Assembly: GCF_900111965.1 (NCBI RefSeq)
Contig: NZ_FOJT01000005.1
Coordinates: 186,001-250,000, forward strand
Origin: Flavobacterium swingsii
Lineage (GTDB): Bacteria; Bacteroidota; Bacteroidia; Flavobacteriales; Flavobacteriaceae
Length of the DNA: 64,000 nt
Direction of reading: 5' to 3'
Within the stretch, counting starts at the first letter, position 1. Each line of letters starts with the position of its first letter. The position numbers were made by a program, and so were the translations under genes. Shown in pieces: positions 51,811 through 61,831 of this stretch. Below the pieces are notes generated by a model, which was given only the letters and a program-made list of their open reading frames with translations, had not been told where the DNA came from and ran no database searches.

Positions 51811-52827
51811 TTAAATCACATTGACTTCGGCTTCGATATGAATACCAAACATTTCAAAAACTGTTTTTTGTACATCTTTGGATACATTCAAAATTTCTTG
51901 TCCGGTCGCATTGCCATAATTAACTAAAACTAAGGCTTGGTTTTTGTGAATTCCCGCATCGCCAAAACGTTTCCCTTTGAAACCTGCTTGTTCAATGAGC
52001 CAACCAGCTGGAACTTTTACTTCGGTTTCTGAAATTTCGTAAAATTTCATTTCTGGAAATTTTTTATGAATAGGCTCGAATTCCGATTTTAATACAATAG
52101 GATTTTTAAAAAAACTTCCGCTGTTTCCTAATTCTTTTGGATCGGGTAATTTGCTCTTACGAATGGCTATTACAGCATTGGAAACATCAATTAAACCTGG
52201 AGTTTCGATATTCTTATTGGCTAATTCTAATTTGATGTCGCCATAAGAAATATTTATCTTGTGGTCTTTTTTCGTTAATTTAAAAACTACCGATGTGATT
52301 ATATATTGGTCTTTTACTTCATGTTTAAAAATACTTTCGCGATAGCCAAAATGACATTCGGTGTTTGTGAAAGTTTTCATTTCTTGAGTTGCAATATTCA
52401 TCGCTTCGCAGGAAACAAAAGTGTCTTTTATTTCGGTTCCGTAAGCACCAATATTTTGTACTGGAGTTGTGCCAACATTTCCTGGAATAAGTGACATATT
52501 TTCTAATCCGCCAAAATCTTGGTTGATGGTCCAGAGTACAAATTCGTGCCAGTTTTCGCCAGCTTGACTTTCTATCCAAACAAAATTTTCATCTTCATTA
52601 ATGATTTTTTTTCCTTTTAAGTCGATATGAATAACTAATGCATCAATATCTTGGGTAAGCAACATATTACTTCCGCCACCTAAAACAAACTTTTTTTCTG
52701 TTGAATTTTCTTGTAAAATAGTTTTCAAATCAGCGACAGAATGAACTGCTACAAATTGTTTTGCTTTGGCTTCGATACCAAAAGTGTTGTGTTTTTTTAA
52801 AGAAAAATTAGGAATTATAGTCATCAA
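51811..52827 (-). CDS. murB: UDP-N-acetylenolpyruvoylglucosamine reductase MurB
   Basis: A 338-residue FAD enzyme that makes UDP-MurNAc from the MurA product. FNLKKHNTF-type start (FSLKKHNTFGIEAKAKQFV), FAD motif LGGGSNMLL, PGNVGTTPVQNIGAYG, catalytic Ser in NSGSFFKNP near residue 230 and C-terminal Glu in EAEVNVI. Type I MurB by length. The final MurA-MurB pathway pair is split in this window: murA at 3.8-5.1 kb, murB here. Confidence 0.95.
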   Translation of the reverse strand: MMTIIPNFSLKKHNTFGIEAKAKQFVAVHSVADLKTILQENSTEKKFVLGGGSNMLLTQDIDALVIHIDLKGKKIINEDENFVWIESQAGENWHEFVLWTINQDFGGLENMSLIPGNVGTTPVQNIGAYGTEIKDTFVSCEAMNIATQEMKTFTNTECHFGYRESIFKHEVKDQYIITSVVFKLTKKDHKINISYGDIKLELANKNIETPGLIDVSNAVIAIRKSKLPDPKELGNSGSFFKNPIVLKSEFEPIHKKFPEMKFYEISETEVKVPAGWLIEQAGFKGKRFGDAGIHKNQALVLVNYGNATGQEILNVSKDVQKTVFEMFGIHIEAEVNVI

Positions 52828-52863
52828 AAATCAATTTTATATGCAAAAATAGGATAAAGAATT

Positions 52864-54711
52864 TTAAACAAACTTCTCAAAGTAATTTTTTTGCCAAATA
52901 TGTAACATAAATAATGGCATGATGTAAGGAATTATTTTTTTGTCTCCTTTTTCTATTTGTTCGACAAGTTTTCTGCCATTCAAGTTTTCTAAAAAAGGCA
53001 TGTTGAAAATCTCACTTTTTGCAAAATTTTGCAACTCTTCTCTAAATTTATTATTGGATAACAAATAATTATCCCAAGGCGCACTAAGTCCAATTTTTCT
53101 GAAATTAAGAATTTCTTGCGAGAGTTTGTTTTCCATCGCTGCTTTTAAAATGTATTTTCCTTTTTTACCAGAAAATAACCATTTGTCATCGAGTGTTCCC
53201 AAACCAGCGATTAATCTTTGGTCTAAATATGGTTGGCGACATTCGATAGATGCGCCCATAGTGCAACGATCGTTTCGGTCTAAAAGTGAGCACATATAAG
53301 TATGTTGGTCAAAATATAAAGCTTGTCTTCTTAGATTATCAGGATATAATTCTTGTGCTTCTTTTAGGATTTGATAACGATATTCGTTTTGCGGTTTTAT
53401 TCTTGGTCCATAAAACGAATTAATATCATTAGGATAAATACTGGTTCCATTAAACAAGACTAAATCTGATTCATTGTTAATTTTTGAATACCGAATTAAC
53501 TTATTATACCTCGGATTATTGTTAAAGTAGTCAAGATTACTGACTTGAGCAATAATTTTGAGTAACGAAGGGTTTCTTAAAGCTTTGTAACGAACATAGC
53601 CGCCCATAAGCTCGTCGGCACCTTCGCCAGAAAGTAAAACTTTTACTTTAGGATTAGCTAATTTAGAGACGGCAAGTAAATGCGGCTCATTTAGATGCAT
53701 GATTGGCTCGTCCTGAAAATAGGTAGATTCTAATAAATTATCGAAAAGCGAATCGCCTTCAACTGTTATAGAATTAAACTCATAATCATATTCTTCGGTA
53801 ATATTTTTTGCTAAATAGGACTCGTTGTGTTGTTCTTCCGAAAATCCAATATTAAATGTCTGAATTTTTTTATAATCCTGATGGTATAATGAAGATAAAA
53901 TAGAGCAAGAATCTAATCCGCCACTAAGTAAAATACCAACAGGAACATCGCTTACCATTCGAAGATTTACCGATTCGAAAAAGATTTCTTCAAACCATTT
54001 TTTTGGATTAAGAATGTGGTTGTGATTTTGAATTGTTTCTTTAAGATTCCACCATTTTGTAGTTTTTGAATTTCCATTTTCGTCGATAATCATGTAATGT
54101 CCAGGCAAAAGCTTGTTTATGTGATTGTACAACGTGTTTTCGCCAGCTACAAATCGATTAAAGAAATATTCTTCTAATCCGCTTTCTGATATTTCTATAG
54201 GAATTCCAGCTGCAAAAAGCGCTTTTTGTTCCGATGCAAAGTATAAAGTATTTTGATATAATGCGTAATATAAAGGTTTTACACCCATTCTGTCTCTTAC
54301 CAAAACGAGTTTTTTCTCTTCTTTGTCCCAAATTGCAAAGGCAAACATTCCGTTTAGGCGAGATAACATTTCTAAACCATATATTTCATATAGTTTGAGT
54401 AAAACTTCAGTATCGGAACCAGATTTTAGTGTGATTCCTTTGTCTTTTAGTTCAGGGTAAAAAGATTTGTAATTGTATATTTCTCCATTAAAAACAATGA
54501 TATATCGTCCATTTTCTGAATAAAAAGGTTGGTGTCCTGCGGAAGAAGTATCTATAATAGACAAACGTCTGTGACCCAAACCAATATTATTTTCAATAAA
54601 AATACCAGCGTCGTCTGGACCACGATGTTCGAGAACATCTCGCATTTTTACGAGCTGATTTTTATCGACTAATTTGTCATTAAGATGCAATATTCCGTTT
54701 ATACCACACAT
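52864..54711 (-). CDS. asnB: Asparagine synthase (glutamine-hydrolysing)
   Basis: A 615-residue AsnB-type enzyme. Cys2 (MCGINGIL) is the glutaminase nucleophile; DVLEHRGPDDAGIF and FNGEIYNY are in the Ntn domain; the synthetase domain has the PP-loop LSGGLDSCS and GEGADELMGGY. Because a glycosyltransferase gene adjoins (stop to start 3 bases), it may be a dedicated amidotransferase for a surface polysaccharide instead of primary asparagine synthesis. Both are possible. Confidence 0.9.
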   Translation of the reverse strand: MCGINGILHLNDKLVDKNQLVKMRDVLEHRGPDDAGIFIENNIGLGHRRLSIIDTSSAGHQPFYSENGRYIIVFNGEIYNYKSFYPELKDKGITLKSGSDTEVLLKLYEIYGLEMLSRLNGMFAFAIWDKEEKKLVLVRDRMGVKPLYYALYQNTLYFASEQKALFAAGIPIEISESGLEEYFFNRFVAGENTLYNHINKLLPGHYMIIDENGNSKTTKWWNLKETIQNHNHILNPKKWFEEIFFESVNLRMVSDVPVGILLSGGLDSCSILSSLYHQDYKKIQTFNIGFSEEQHNESYLAKNITEEYDYEFNSITVEGDSLFDNLLESTYFQDEPIMHLNEPHLLAVSKLANPKVKVLLSGEGADELMGGYVRYKALRNPSLLKIIAQVSNLDYFNNNPRYNKLIRYSKINNESDLVLFNGTSIYPNDINSFYGPRIKPQNEYRYQILKEAQELYPDNLRRQALYFDQHTYMCSLLDRNDRCTMGASIECRQPYLDQRLIAGLGTLDDKWLFSGKKGKYILKAAMENKLSQEILNFRKIGLSAPWDNYLLSNNKFREELQNFAKSEIFNMPFLENLNGRKLVEQIEKGDKKIIPYIMPLFMLHIWQKNYFEKFV

Positions 54712-54714
54712 AGA

Positions 54715-55776
54715 TTAATCAGATTTTTGGTTAATTAATTGATGGTATTTGTCTGCTATTTTTTTCATGTTAATAGCATAATTGGCATTTTCTTCTACAA
54801 ATTTTCTGTTTTCTAAAACTGCTTTTTGTCTAACTTCAGAATTTCTGAAAGCCCAAATAATTTCTTCGGCTAGTTTTTTAGTATTTTCAGATTCAATTAA
54901 AATACCGTTCTTTTTTTGTGTAATCCAGCTTTTGTTTCCAGGTAAATTGGTCACAACAGGAAAACAACCACAAGCCATGGCTTCAAATAATGATGCCGAA
55001 ACGCCTTCGGTTGTGGGCATACTTATATAAATGTTTGATTTTTGAAGTAGTTTAGGCAAATCGTTGTTGTTAATTCTTCCTGTAAATATTACATTATTTT
55101 CAATTTGTAATTCTTTTGAAAGTAATTTAAGTGATTTTTGCATGATTCCGTCTCCAACAACTGTTAATTCGAATGGGATATTCTGCATTTTTAGTATTGC
55201 AAAAGCTTTCAAAATAACATCGTGTTTGTATTCGGGGAGTAAAGAACGAGTCACAATGGCTTTGATAATTAATTCGTTACTATTGTCTCGGTATTCGAAA
55301 AAATCTAGATTTATGCCTTTTGGCAAAATCATAACCTTATTCATATTTACACCACTATTTTGCATGTGAGTTGCCATAACTGGTCCCCAAGCGTGTATTA
55401 AATCTGATTTTTTGAAAGCGTAATTTTGAATAATTTTCTTAAAAGGATAAAGCAAAGAATTTTCTGGCCATAAGTCGGTTATACCTTGTTGTGCGATGGC
55501 TATTGGTTTTATTCCTGAAAGTGCTGCAAGAAATCCGTAACTGGTGGTTCTTTCGGCAATAACCATATCGGCATTAAATTTTTTTGCAATACTTCTTATG
55601 GTTAGAAAGGATTTAGATAATTCTACCAGTCTTTTTAGTCTAGAAATACCCGTGCTTTGGGTTTGTAATTCCCAAGTTACGATTTCGAAATCACCAAATT
55701 CCTTCAAACCATTCATCCAAGTAATGGCGTCGGCACGGTAAGTTTCTCCAAGGAAAAGAATTCGTTTTTTTTGCAT
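54715..55776 (-). CDS. Glycosyltransferase family 4
   Basis: A 353-residue GT-B glycosyltransferase: RILFLGETYRADAITWM, donor-site signature PTTEGVSASLFEAMACGCFPV with the E-x7-E pattern, and an N-terminal half with Rossmann repeats (FNADMVIAERTTSYG). Transfers a sugar from a nucleotide sugar; acceptor unknown. It precedes asnB by 3 bases on the minus strand, so the two form a unit within the recF-to-DLH run. Confidence 0.88.
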   Translation of the reverse strand: MQKKRILFLGETYRADAITWMNGLKEFGDFEIVTWELQTQSTGISRLKRLVELSKSFLTIRSIAKKFNADMVIAERTTSYGFLAALSGIKPIAIAQQGITDLWPENSLLYPFKKIIQNYAFKKSDLIHAWGPVMATHMQNSGVNMNKVMILPKGINLDFFEYRDNSNELIIKAIVTRSLLPEYKHDVILKAFAILKMQNIPFELTVVGDGIMQKSLKLLSKELQIENNVIFTGRINNNDLPKLLQKSNIYISMPTTEGVSASLFEAMACGCFPVVTNLPGNKSWITQKKNGILIESENTKKLAEEIIWAFRNSEVRQKAVLENRKFVEENANYAINMKKIADKYHQLINQKSD

Positions 55777-55785
55777 TATAATATT

Positions 55786-56460
55786 TTATTCTTCGGTTTC
55801 TAAAGCTCGGTTTAAAAACTCATTGAGTGGTTTTAAAGCTATTAATTTTTGTGCTATTTTTTTTGAAAAATCTTTGTCTAAAAATAATTTATCATCAATT
55901 TTTTGCGAACAAGTGAAGCTTTTTAATTTTAGAAATTCGATAGCTTCATGATTTGGTTCGTAGCCTTTTGGAGCTTTTTTTAATAAATTGCTTTCTTCAC
56001 GAGTAATTTCCTTGAACTCTTTTTTGAAAGTTGGATTATTCACAATTTTCTCTAAATCATCGTAAAAAAAAGCAATTTCTTTTCTGATGCTTTTTAGCTC
56101 ATTGGCTTCGGGACACCAAACGCCACCAGCGATAAACGAGCTTCCTTTTTCGAAATGAATGTAATAACCAGGACTGTTTTTTCTGTTTTTATTAGTGGTT
56201 AGCCAAAGTGCAATATTGGTTTTGTAAGGTTGCTTGTCTTTAGAAAATCGAATATCACGATTGATTCGGAAAGTACAATTCTTAATTTCTAATAAATCTA
56301 ATGATTTGTCTAAAGGTTTCATTTCTTCCAAAACCGATGCAATAAACTGATGATAGTCTTTTTTGTAACTTTCGTATCGTTTTTTGTTGGCATGCATCCA
56401 CTCGGTATTGTTATTGGCTTTTAGATCGTCAATAAACTGAATTGCTTCTTTGGTAATCAT
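55786..56460 (-). CDS. DUF2461 domain protein
   Basis: A 224-residue soluble protein matching DUF2461 (TIGR02453): AIQFIDDLKANNNTEWMHAN, FRINRDIRFSKDKQPYKTNI and HFEKGSSFIAGGVWCPE. Family is common in bacteria and fungi, role unknown. Start is 1 base after the rhodanese-thioredoxin gene stop. Confidence 0.92.
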   Translation of the reverse strand: MITKEAIQFIDDLKANNNTEWMHANKKRYESYKKDYHQFIASVLEEMKPLDKSLDLLEIKNCTFRINRDIRFSKDKQPYKTNIALWLTTNKNRKNSPGYYIHFEKGSSFIAGGVWCPEANELKSIRKEIAFFYDDLEKIVNNPTFKKEFKEITREESNLLKKAPKGYEPNHEAIEFLKLKSFTCSQKIDDKLFLDKDFSKKIAQKLIALKPLNEFLNRALETEE

Positions 56461-56461
56461 T

Positions 56462-57154
56462 TTACAAATGTTTTTTTAAATCTTCTTCAGTGATATACCC
56501 AATATTTCGCCAGACTTCTTTCCCGTTTTCATAAAGTATAATTACGGGTAAAGTATCTAATTTTAATTTGTCAACCATCGTTTTGTTTTTGTCGGCATCT
56601 AATCTTACGATATTTATTTTGCCTTTCATTTCTTCTTGCATTTTGATGATGTATGGTCCCATTTTTTTGCAAGGAGCACACCATTCTGCATAAAAATTAA
56701 TCATTACTTTTTTGTCGGATTTTAGTAATTCATTAAATTCTTGATCGCATATTCCTATGATTTTGTTGCTTGGTTGCGCCATTCCACTAGCGTTCCATTT
56801 CATAATACCACCATCAAGATTGTATATGGTTGTAAAACCCAATTCGGCTAGTTTTTCGGCTGCTTGACCACTTCTTCCGCCCACTTTACAATACACAAAA
56901 ATGGGTTTTGCTTTGTCGTAATTACTGACTTTAGTTATAAAATCGCTTCCGTTCCAGTTTACATTTGTTGCATTTGTAATATGCTCGACAGTATATTCTT
57001 CGGGTGTTCTAACATCAAGCAATTGAGGTTTTTCGGTCGTTTGTAGTTTTTCTGCAAAAGTTTTTACATCAATAGTTTGTATGGCTTTTGATGTTTGTCC
57101 TTTGCAACTTATAAAAAGTAAACTGATAAGTAGAATAGAAATTATTTTTTTCAT
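56462..57154 (-). CDS. Rhodanese-thioredoxin fusion lipoprotein
   Basis: A 230-residue periplasmic lipoprotein. Lipobox LFISC with Cys17. Rhodanese domain about 28-125 with active Cys89 in CKVGGRS. Thioredoxin domain about 135-230 with WCAPC (Cys159, Cys162), cis-Pro in LDTLPVIIL. It could move sulfane sulfur or reduce persulfide/disulfide in the periplasm. Next to recF 20 bases upstream. Full length, both active sites intact. Confidence 0.92.
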   Translation of the reverse strand: MKKIISILLISLLFISCKGQTSKAIQTIDVKTFAEKLQTTEKPQLLDVRTPEEYTVEHITNATNVNWNGSDFITKVSNYDKAKPIFVYCKVGGRSGQAAEKLAELGFTTIYNLDGGIMKWNASGMAQPSNKIIGICDQEFNELLKSDKKVMINFYAEWCAPCKKMGPYIIKMQEEMKGKINIVRLDADKNKTMVDKLKLDTLPVIILYENGKEVWRNIGYITEEDLKKHL

Positions 57155-57174
57155 TTTTTTAGCTAATATAACAA

Positions 57175-58254
57175 TTAAAGATTAAATATTTTATAACTCT
57201 GATGTGTCGATTTTACAATATTTTCTGTTCGTTCGGAATGTGTATCGGAAATAAATAACTGACCAAAATCGTCATTATTTACCATAGCTACAATTTTTTC
57301 GACACGAGTTTCGTCTAGTTTGTCAAAAATATCATCGAAAAGTAAAATAGGTTTTTCACCACTTTGTTTTTTTACAAATTCAAATTGAGCGAGTTTTAAA
57401 GCAATCAGAAAAGATTTTTGTTGTCCTTGCGAACCAAATTTCTTGATTGGATAATGCTGAATATTAAAAGACAAATCGTCCTTATGAATTCCAACACTTG
57501 TATATTGTAATGCTCTGTCTTTACCAATATTTTCTTGTAAAAGCGATAATAAATCCTGATTTTCTAACTGACTTTCGTATTCCAATTGTACGGTTTCGGC
57601 CGAATTTGAAATATTTTGATAAAATGAATTAAAAATGGGAATAAAATCGGTTAAAAATTGTTTTCTTTTTTCGAAAATATTTTTTCCGAAATCATTCAAT
57701 TGTTCGTTATAAATGTCTAAAGTTCCAGTTTCAAAAACACGATTTACTGCAAAATATTTAAGCAATGCATTGCGTTGACTTAATACTTTTTGGTACAAAA
57801 TTAATTCTTGTAAATATTGATTGTCTAATTGAGAAATTACGCTATCAATGAATTTTCTTCGGGTTTCGCTTCCTTCTCGAATTAAATCCGCATCAGTTGG
57901 TGAGATAATTACTAGCGGAATAAAACCCAAATGATCAGAAAATTTCTCATATATTTTTCCGTTGCGTTTCAGGATTTTCTTTTGTCCTTTCTTTAAACTG
58001 CAAAGAATATTTTCGGCTCTTTCTTGTTTTTCGAATTCACCATCAATCACAAAAAAATCTTCGTCATGTTTTATATTTTGAACTGCTAATGTGTTAAAAT
58101 AGCTTTTTCCGAACGATAAATGATAAATTGCATCGAGCACATTTGTTTTTCCAACACCATTTTTTCCGACAAAACAATTTATTTTGTGTTCAAAATCGAA
58201 ACTAGCGTCGTTAAAGTTTTTAAAATTAAATAAAGAAATTTTTTTTAGATACAT
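57175..58254 (-). CDS. recF: DNA replication and repair protein RecF
   Basis: A 359-residue SMC-like ATPase that helps load RecA at gaps. Walker [17 protein letters not shown] near residue 30, signature [18 protein letters not shown], Walker [16 protein letters not shown]. First gene of the nine-gene minus-strand run. dnaA, dnaN and gyrB, its neighbours in other phyla, are not present; in flavobacteria recF next to ribH-mutL is usual as I recall. Confidence 0.95.
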   Translation of the reverse strand: MYLKKISLFNFKNFNDASFDFEHKINCFVGKNGVGKTNVLDAIYHLSFGKSYFNTLAVQNIKHDEDFFVIDGEFEKQERAENILCSLKKGQKKILKRNGKIYEKFSDHLGFIPLVIISPTDADLIREGSETRRKFIDSVISQLDNQYLQELILYQKVLSQRNALLKYFAVNRVFETGTLDIYNEQLNDFGKNIFEKRKQFLTDFIPIFNSFYQNISNSAETVQLEYESQLENQDLLSLLQENIGKDRALQYTSVGIHKDDLSFNIQHYPIKKFGSQGQQKSFLIALKLAQFEFVKKQSGEKPILLFDDIFDKLDETRVEKIVAMVNNDDFGQLFISDTHSERTENIVKSTHQSYKIFNL

Positions 58255-58364
58255 ATAATAGGTAGAAAAGTCCGTTTTAGACTATATATTGTGGGACATT
58301 TCAATTAGGATTGCAAATTATTAAAAATAACCGTAAAACATCTTTTATTTATGAATAAAAATTT

Positions 58365-58372
58365 TATTTTTG
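58365..58372 (+). promoter_or_regulatory. -7 box of the YfgM-like gene
   Basis: TATTTTTG, 23 bases before the ATG at 58396. Intergenic 58255-58395 separates it from divergent recF. No clear -33. Confidence 0.45.
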
Positions 58373-58395
58373 CAACTCATTAAATTAAAATATAA

Positions 58396-59187
58396 ATGGC
58401 AACTTATAATAAAAGAGGATATAAAGCTCCAAAACCTGAAGACGAAAAAGTAGATACTGACGTAAATGATATTGAAAACACAATCAATGTTGATGAAAAA
58501 GACAGTAATGTTGCTAGTGTTTTAAATACATTAGACGATACAGCTTCTAAAACAGAAGAATTTGTAGCAAAAAATCAAAATATCATTTTATCTATTGTAG
58601 GTGGAATTGCGTTGCTTACAGCAGGATATTTATTGTATAATAAATTTGTTTCTGGACCAAAAGAAAGTGAAGCAGCAAGCGATATGTTCCAAGCACAACA
58701 ATATTTTAAGAAAGCTGTAGAAGGAACTGCGAGCGATTCATTATATAACTTAGCGCTAAACGGAGGAGACGGAAAACAAGGTTTTCTTGATATTATCAAA
58801 TCTCATTCAGGAAGTGATGCTGGAAACTTAGCAGAATACTACGCAGGAATGGCTTTTTTAAACACAAAACAATATCAAAAAGCTATTGACCATTTGATGA
58901 AATTCAATACAGATGAGGTTATTACACAAGCTATGGCAATTGGAGCAATAGGTGATGCTTATTCAGAATTGAAAAAGCCAGAACAAGCTTTAGAATTTTA
59001 TGTAAAAGCAGCAGAAAGCAATAAAAATGAGGTTACAACACCACGTTTTTTACTAAAAGCAGGTCAAACAGCAATGTCTTTAGGTAAAAAGGCTGATGCG
59101 TTAAAATATTTTACAGATATTAAAGACAATTTTGATGCAACTCCAGAAGTTCAAAATATAGATGCTTTAATAGGAATGGCACAATAA
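58396..59187 (+). CDS. TPR membrane protein, YfgM-like
   Basis: A 263-residue protein. Acidic, disordered cytoplasmic N-terminus (1-55), one membrane helix (about 62-82, IILSIVGGIALLTAGYLLY), then tetratricopeptide repeats in the periplasm: AEYYAGMAFLNTKQYQKAIDHL-type, IGAIGDAYSELKKPEQALEFY and LLKAGQTAMSLGKKADALKYF. Like YfgM, an ancillary factor of the SecYEG-PpiD translocon complex, by architecture. Precedes ribH by 73 bases. Confidence 0.87.
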   Translation: MATYNKRGYKAPKPEDEKVDTDVNDIENTINVDEKDSNVASVLNTLDDTASKTEEFVAKNQNIILSIVGGIALLTAGYLLYNKFVSGPKESEAASDMFQAQQYFKKAVEGTASDSLYNLALNGGDGKQGFLDIIKSHSGSDAGNLAEYYAGMAFLNTKQYQKAIDHLMKFNTDEVITQAMAIGAIGDAYSELKKPEQALEFYVKAAESNKNEVTTPRFLLKAGQTAMSLGKKADALKYFTDIKDNFDATPEVQNIDALIGMAQ

Positions 59188-59260
59188 TAATTTAAGATTT
59201 AAGAATTAGGATTAAGGATTTAAAATTCATAAATTCGTATTTTAAATTTCTGATTAAATC

Positions 59261-59830
59261 ATGGCTACAGCAAATAAAAATTTATCTAATTACGATAAAA
59301 ACACAATCCCAAACGCGAAAGACTTTCGGTTTGGGATTGTTGTTTCAGAATGGAACGATCATGTTACCGAAGGATTATATTCGGGTGTAATTGAAGCGTT
59401 AACCGATTGTGGTGCGTTGCACAAAAACATTATCCGTTGGAATGTTCCCGGAAGTTTTGAGCTCGTTTACGGCGCAAAAAAAATGATCGAAACACAAAAA
59501 CCTGATGTAGTAATTACAATAGGTTGTGTGATAAAAGGAGAAACCATGCATTTTGAGTTTGTTTGCGAAGGAGTAACACAAGGTGTAAAAGATTTGAATG
59601 TTCTCTCCGATGTGCCTACTATTTTTTGTTTGTTAACCGATAATACCGAGCAACAATCTATCGATAGAAGTGGCGGAAAACACGGAAATAAAGGAACTGA
59701 AGCGGCAATTGCCGCAATAAAAATGGCTTATTTACGACAACAAGCTAATTTGGGTTTTCACCAAAGTGACAAATTATTAAGTGCAAACCAACTGCAAATA
59801 GAAGGTTTGCCTTTGAAGATTGAAGAATAA
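59261..59830 (+). CDS. ribH: 6,7-dimethyl-8-ribityllumazine synthase
   Basis: A 189-residue lumazine synthase, penultimate enzyme of riboflavin synthesis, usually an icosahedral 60-mer. RFGIVVSEWNDHVTEGLY, NVPGSFELVYGAKKM, GCVIKGETMHFEFV (His of the catalytic site) and the C-terminal GTEAAIAAIKMAYL. N-terminal extension of about 20 residues relative to B. subtilis RibH. Terminator follows. No other rib gene is near. Confidence 0.96.
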   Translation: MATANKNLSNYDKNTIPNAKDFRFGIVVSEWNDHVTEGLYSGVIEALTDCGALHKNIIRWNVPGSFELVYGAKKMIETQKPDVVITIGCVIKGETMHFEFVCEGVTQGVKDLNVLSDVPTIFCLLTDNTEQQSIDRSGGKHGNKGTEAAIAAIKMAYLRQQANLGFHQSDKLLSANQLQIEGLPLKIEE

Positions 59831-59850
59831 AGAACTATATCATATAAAAA

Positions 59851-59890
59851 AGAAAAACCTGCTAGATAATTTTAGTAGGTTTTTCTTTTT
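59851..59890 (+). terminator. Terminator after ribH
   Basis: AGAAAAACCTGCTA pairs with TAGTAGGTTTTTCT (one G-T) around a short loop, then T-run. Confidence 0.85.
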
Positions 59891-59929
59891 TTAAGAAACC
59901 TTTAGCAACAAAATACAAAACCTTTTTCT

Positions 59930-59937
59930 TAAATTTG
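59930..59937 (+). promoter_or_regulatory. -7 box of mutL
   Basis: TAAATTTG, 52 bases before GTG 59990. No clear -33 TTG at normal spacing. Confidence 0.4.
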
Positions 59938-59989
59938 TAAGCGATGGTTTCTAATCCGACGCCTAATAACCCAAAACCAATATCCAATA

Positions 59990-61831
59990 GTGTCAAGCAT
60001 TATACAATTACTTCCTGATCATGTTGCTAATCAGATTGCTGCTGGCGAAGTCGTTCAGCGACCAGCATCAGTAGTCAAAGAATTGTTAGAAAATGCTATC
60101 GATGCAGGAGCTTCCGATATTAAACTGATTTGTAAAGAAGCAGGAAAAGTATTGGTTCAAGTCATCGATAATGGTAAAGGAATGTCAGTTACCGATGCTC
60201 GTTTGTGTTTCGAACGTCACGCTACTTCAAAAATCCGCCAAGCAGAAGATTTATTCGATTTGCATACCAAAGGTTTTCGTGGTGAAGCTTTGGCATCTAT
60301 TGCGGCCATTGCTCATGTAGAAATGAAAACCAAGCAAGACCAAGAAGAATTAGGTACTCATATCATCATTGAAGGTAGTAAATTTGTGTCGCAAGATGTT
60401 GCTGTTTTACCTAAAGGAACGTCATTTTTAGTCAAAAATTTATTTTTTAATATTCCAGCTCGTCGAAATTTCTTAAAATCAGATATTGTTGAATTACGTC
60501 ATATTATTGATGAATTTCAACGTGTAGCTTTGGCGCATCACAACATACATTTTACTTTTTATCACAACGGAAGCGAATTATTTAATTTGCCACAATCGAA
60601 TGCGAGACAAAGAATCGTCAATATATTTTCGGGTAAAACCAATGAGAAACTCGTTCCTATTCAGGAAACTACAGATATTGTATCGATACAAGGATTTATT
60701 GGAAAACCAGAATTTGCCAAGAAAAACAAAGGAGAACAATTCTTTTTTGTGAATGACAGATTTATAAAAAGTGGTTATCTGCATCACGCGATTATGAATG
60801 CTTACGAAGGTTTACTTCGCGATGGTTCGCAACCAAGTTACTTTTTGTATTTGAATGTGCCACCACATACTATCGATATCAACATTCATCCCACAAAAAC
60901 AGAAATTAAGTTTGATGACGAACAGGCTTTATACGCCATTTTGCGTTCGGCAGCGAAACATAGTTTGGGACAATTTAATGTCGCTCCAGTTTTAGATTTC
61001 GAAAGAGATTTTAATCTCGATACACCATATAGTTATCAAAATAAAGAAGCGGAAACGCCAACAATTCAAGTAGATAGTAATTTTAATCCATTTCAAGAAG
61101 AAAAAAAACAATCTAATTTTAGTTACAAACCAAAGACAGAAAACTTGCCACATTGGGAAAGTTTATATGTTGGTTTAGATACAAAATCGATGGATATTGG
61201 CGAAATGAGTTTCGAATCGGAGACGGTTACAAGTTCTTTGTTTTCTGATTCGGAAGTAGAAAAAGCACCAACGAAAACGTATCAAATTCATAAAAAATAC
61301 ATTGTAAATCCTATAAAATCAGGCATGTTAATTATAGATCAACAAAGAGCGCACCAACGCATTTTGTATGAGCAGTTTTTAACCAATATCACGATTCATC
61401 AGGCCAATAGTCAACAATTATTATTTCCAATAACTTTATATTTTTCAGGAAACGAAATCGCATTAATACAAGTTATACAACAATCGTTAGAAAGTACGGG
61501 ATTTGTTTTTGAAGCAATAAATAAAGATTCGATTGTTATTTCCGGATTGCCAGTCACGGTTTCAGAAAGTGAAGCTTCGATAGTTTTAGAACAATTAGTA
61601 AGCGATTTGCAAGATGAAGTTCCCGATAGTAGTTTTAGCCAAATGGATAGTATGGCAAAAAGTATGGCGCGAAGTTTAGCAGTAAAAACAGGAACTTATC
61701 TTACGGAAGAAGCACAAGTAAATCTTGTGAATAATTTATTTGCATGCAAAGAAGCGACTGTTTCGCCTTTTAATAAAACAACTTTTATCACGCTAAGTGT
61801 AGAAGATTTAGACAAAAAATTTAGTATATGA
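59990..61831 (+). CDS. mutL: DNA mismatch repair protein MutL, endonuclease motif absent
   Basis: A 613-residue MutL starting at GTG 59990 (VSSIIQLLPDHVANQIAAGE region begins at once). GHKL ATPase: ELLENAIDAGA, DNGKGM, GFRGEALASI. C-terminal dimerisation domain from about 430. The endonuclease motif DQHA-xx-E-xxxx-E reads D450-QQRAHQRILYE, losing the metal-binding His and first Glu, and no CPHGRP or ACR motif is found at the end (FACKEATVSPF). It thus should match mismatch signals but not nick DNA itself. Stop overlaps rhomboid gene start (ATGA). Confidence 0.95.
   Translation: MSSIIQLLPDHVANQIAAGEVVQRPASVVKELLENAIDAGASDIKLICKEAGKVLVQVIDNGKGMSVTDARLCFERHATSKIRQAEDLFDLHTKGFRGEALASIAAIAHVEMKTKQDQEELGTHIIIEGSKFVSQDVAVLPKGTSFLVKNLFFNIPARRNFLKSDIVELRHIIDEFQRVALAHHNIHFTFYHNGSELFNLPQSNARQRIVNIFSGKTNEKLVPIQETTDIVSIQGFIGKPEFAKKNKGEQFFFVNDRFIKSGYLHHAIMNAYEGLLRDGSQPSYFLYLNVPPHTIDINIHPTKTEIKFDDEQALYAILRSAAKHSLGQFNVAPVLDFERDFNLDTPYSYQNKEAETPTIQVDSNFNPFQEEKKQSNFSYKPKTENLPHWESLYVGLDTKSMDIGEMSFESETVTSSLFSDSEVEKAPTKTYQIHKKYIVNPIKSGMLIIDQQRAHQRILYEQFLTNITIHQANSQQLLFPITLYFSGNEIALIQVIQQSLESTGFVFEAINKDSIVISGLPVTVSESEASIVLEQLVSDLQDEVPDSSFSQMDSMAKSMARSLAVKTGTYLTEEAQVNLVNNLFACKEATVSPFNKTTFITLSVEDLDKKFSI

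Noticed and set aside
52864-55776. Polysaccharide biosynthesis cluster
   Set aside because: Only one glycosyltransferase and asnB; no Wzx, Wzy, Wzz or nucleotide-sugar genes.
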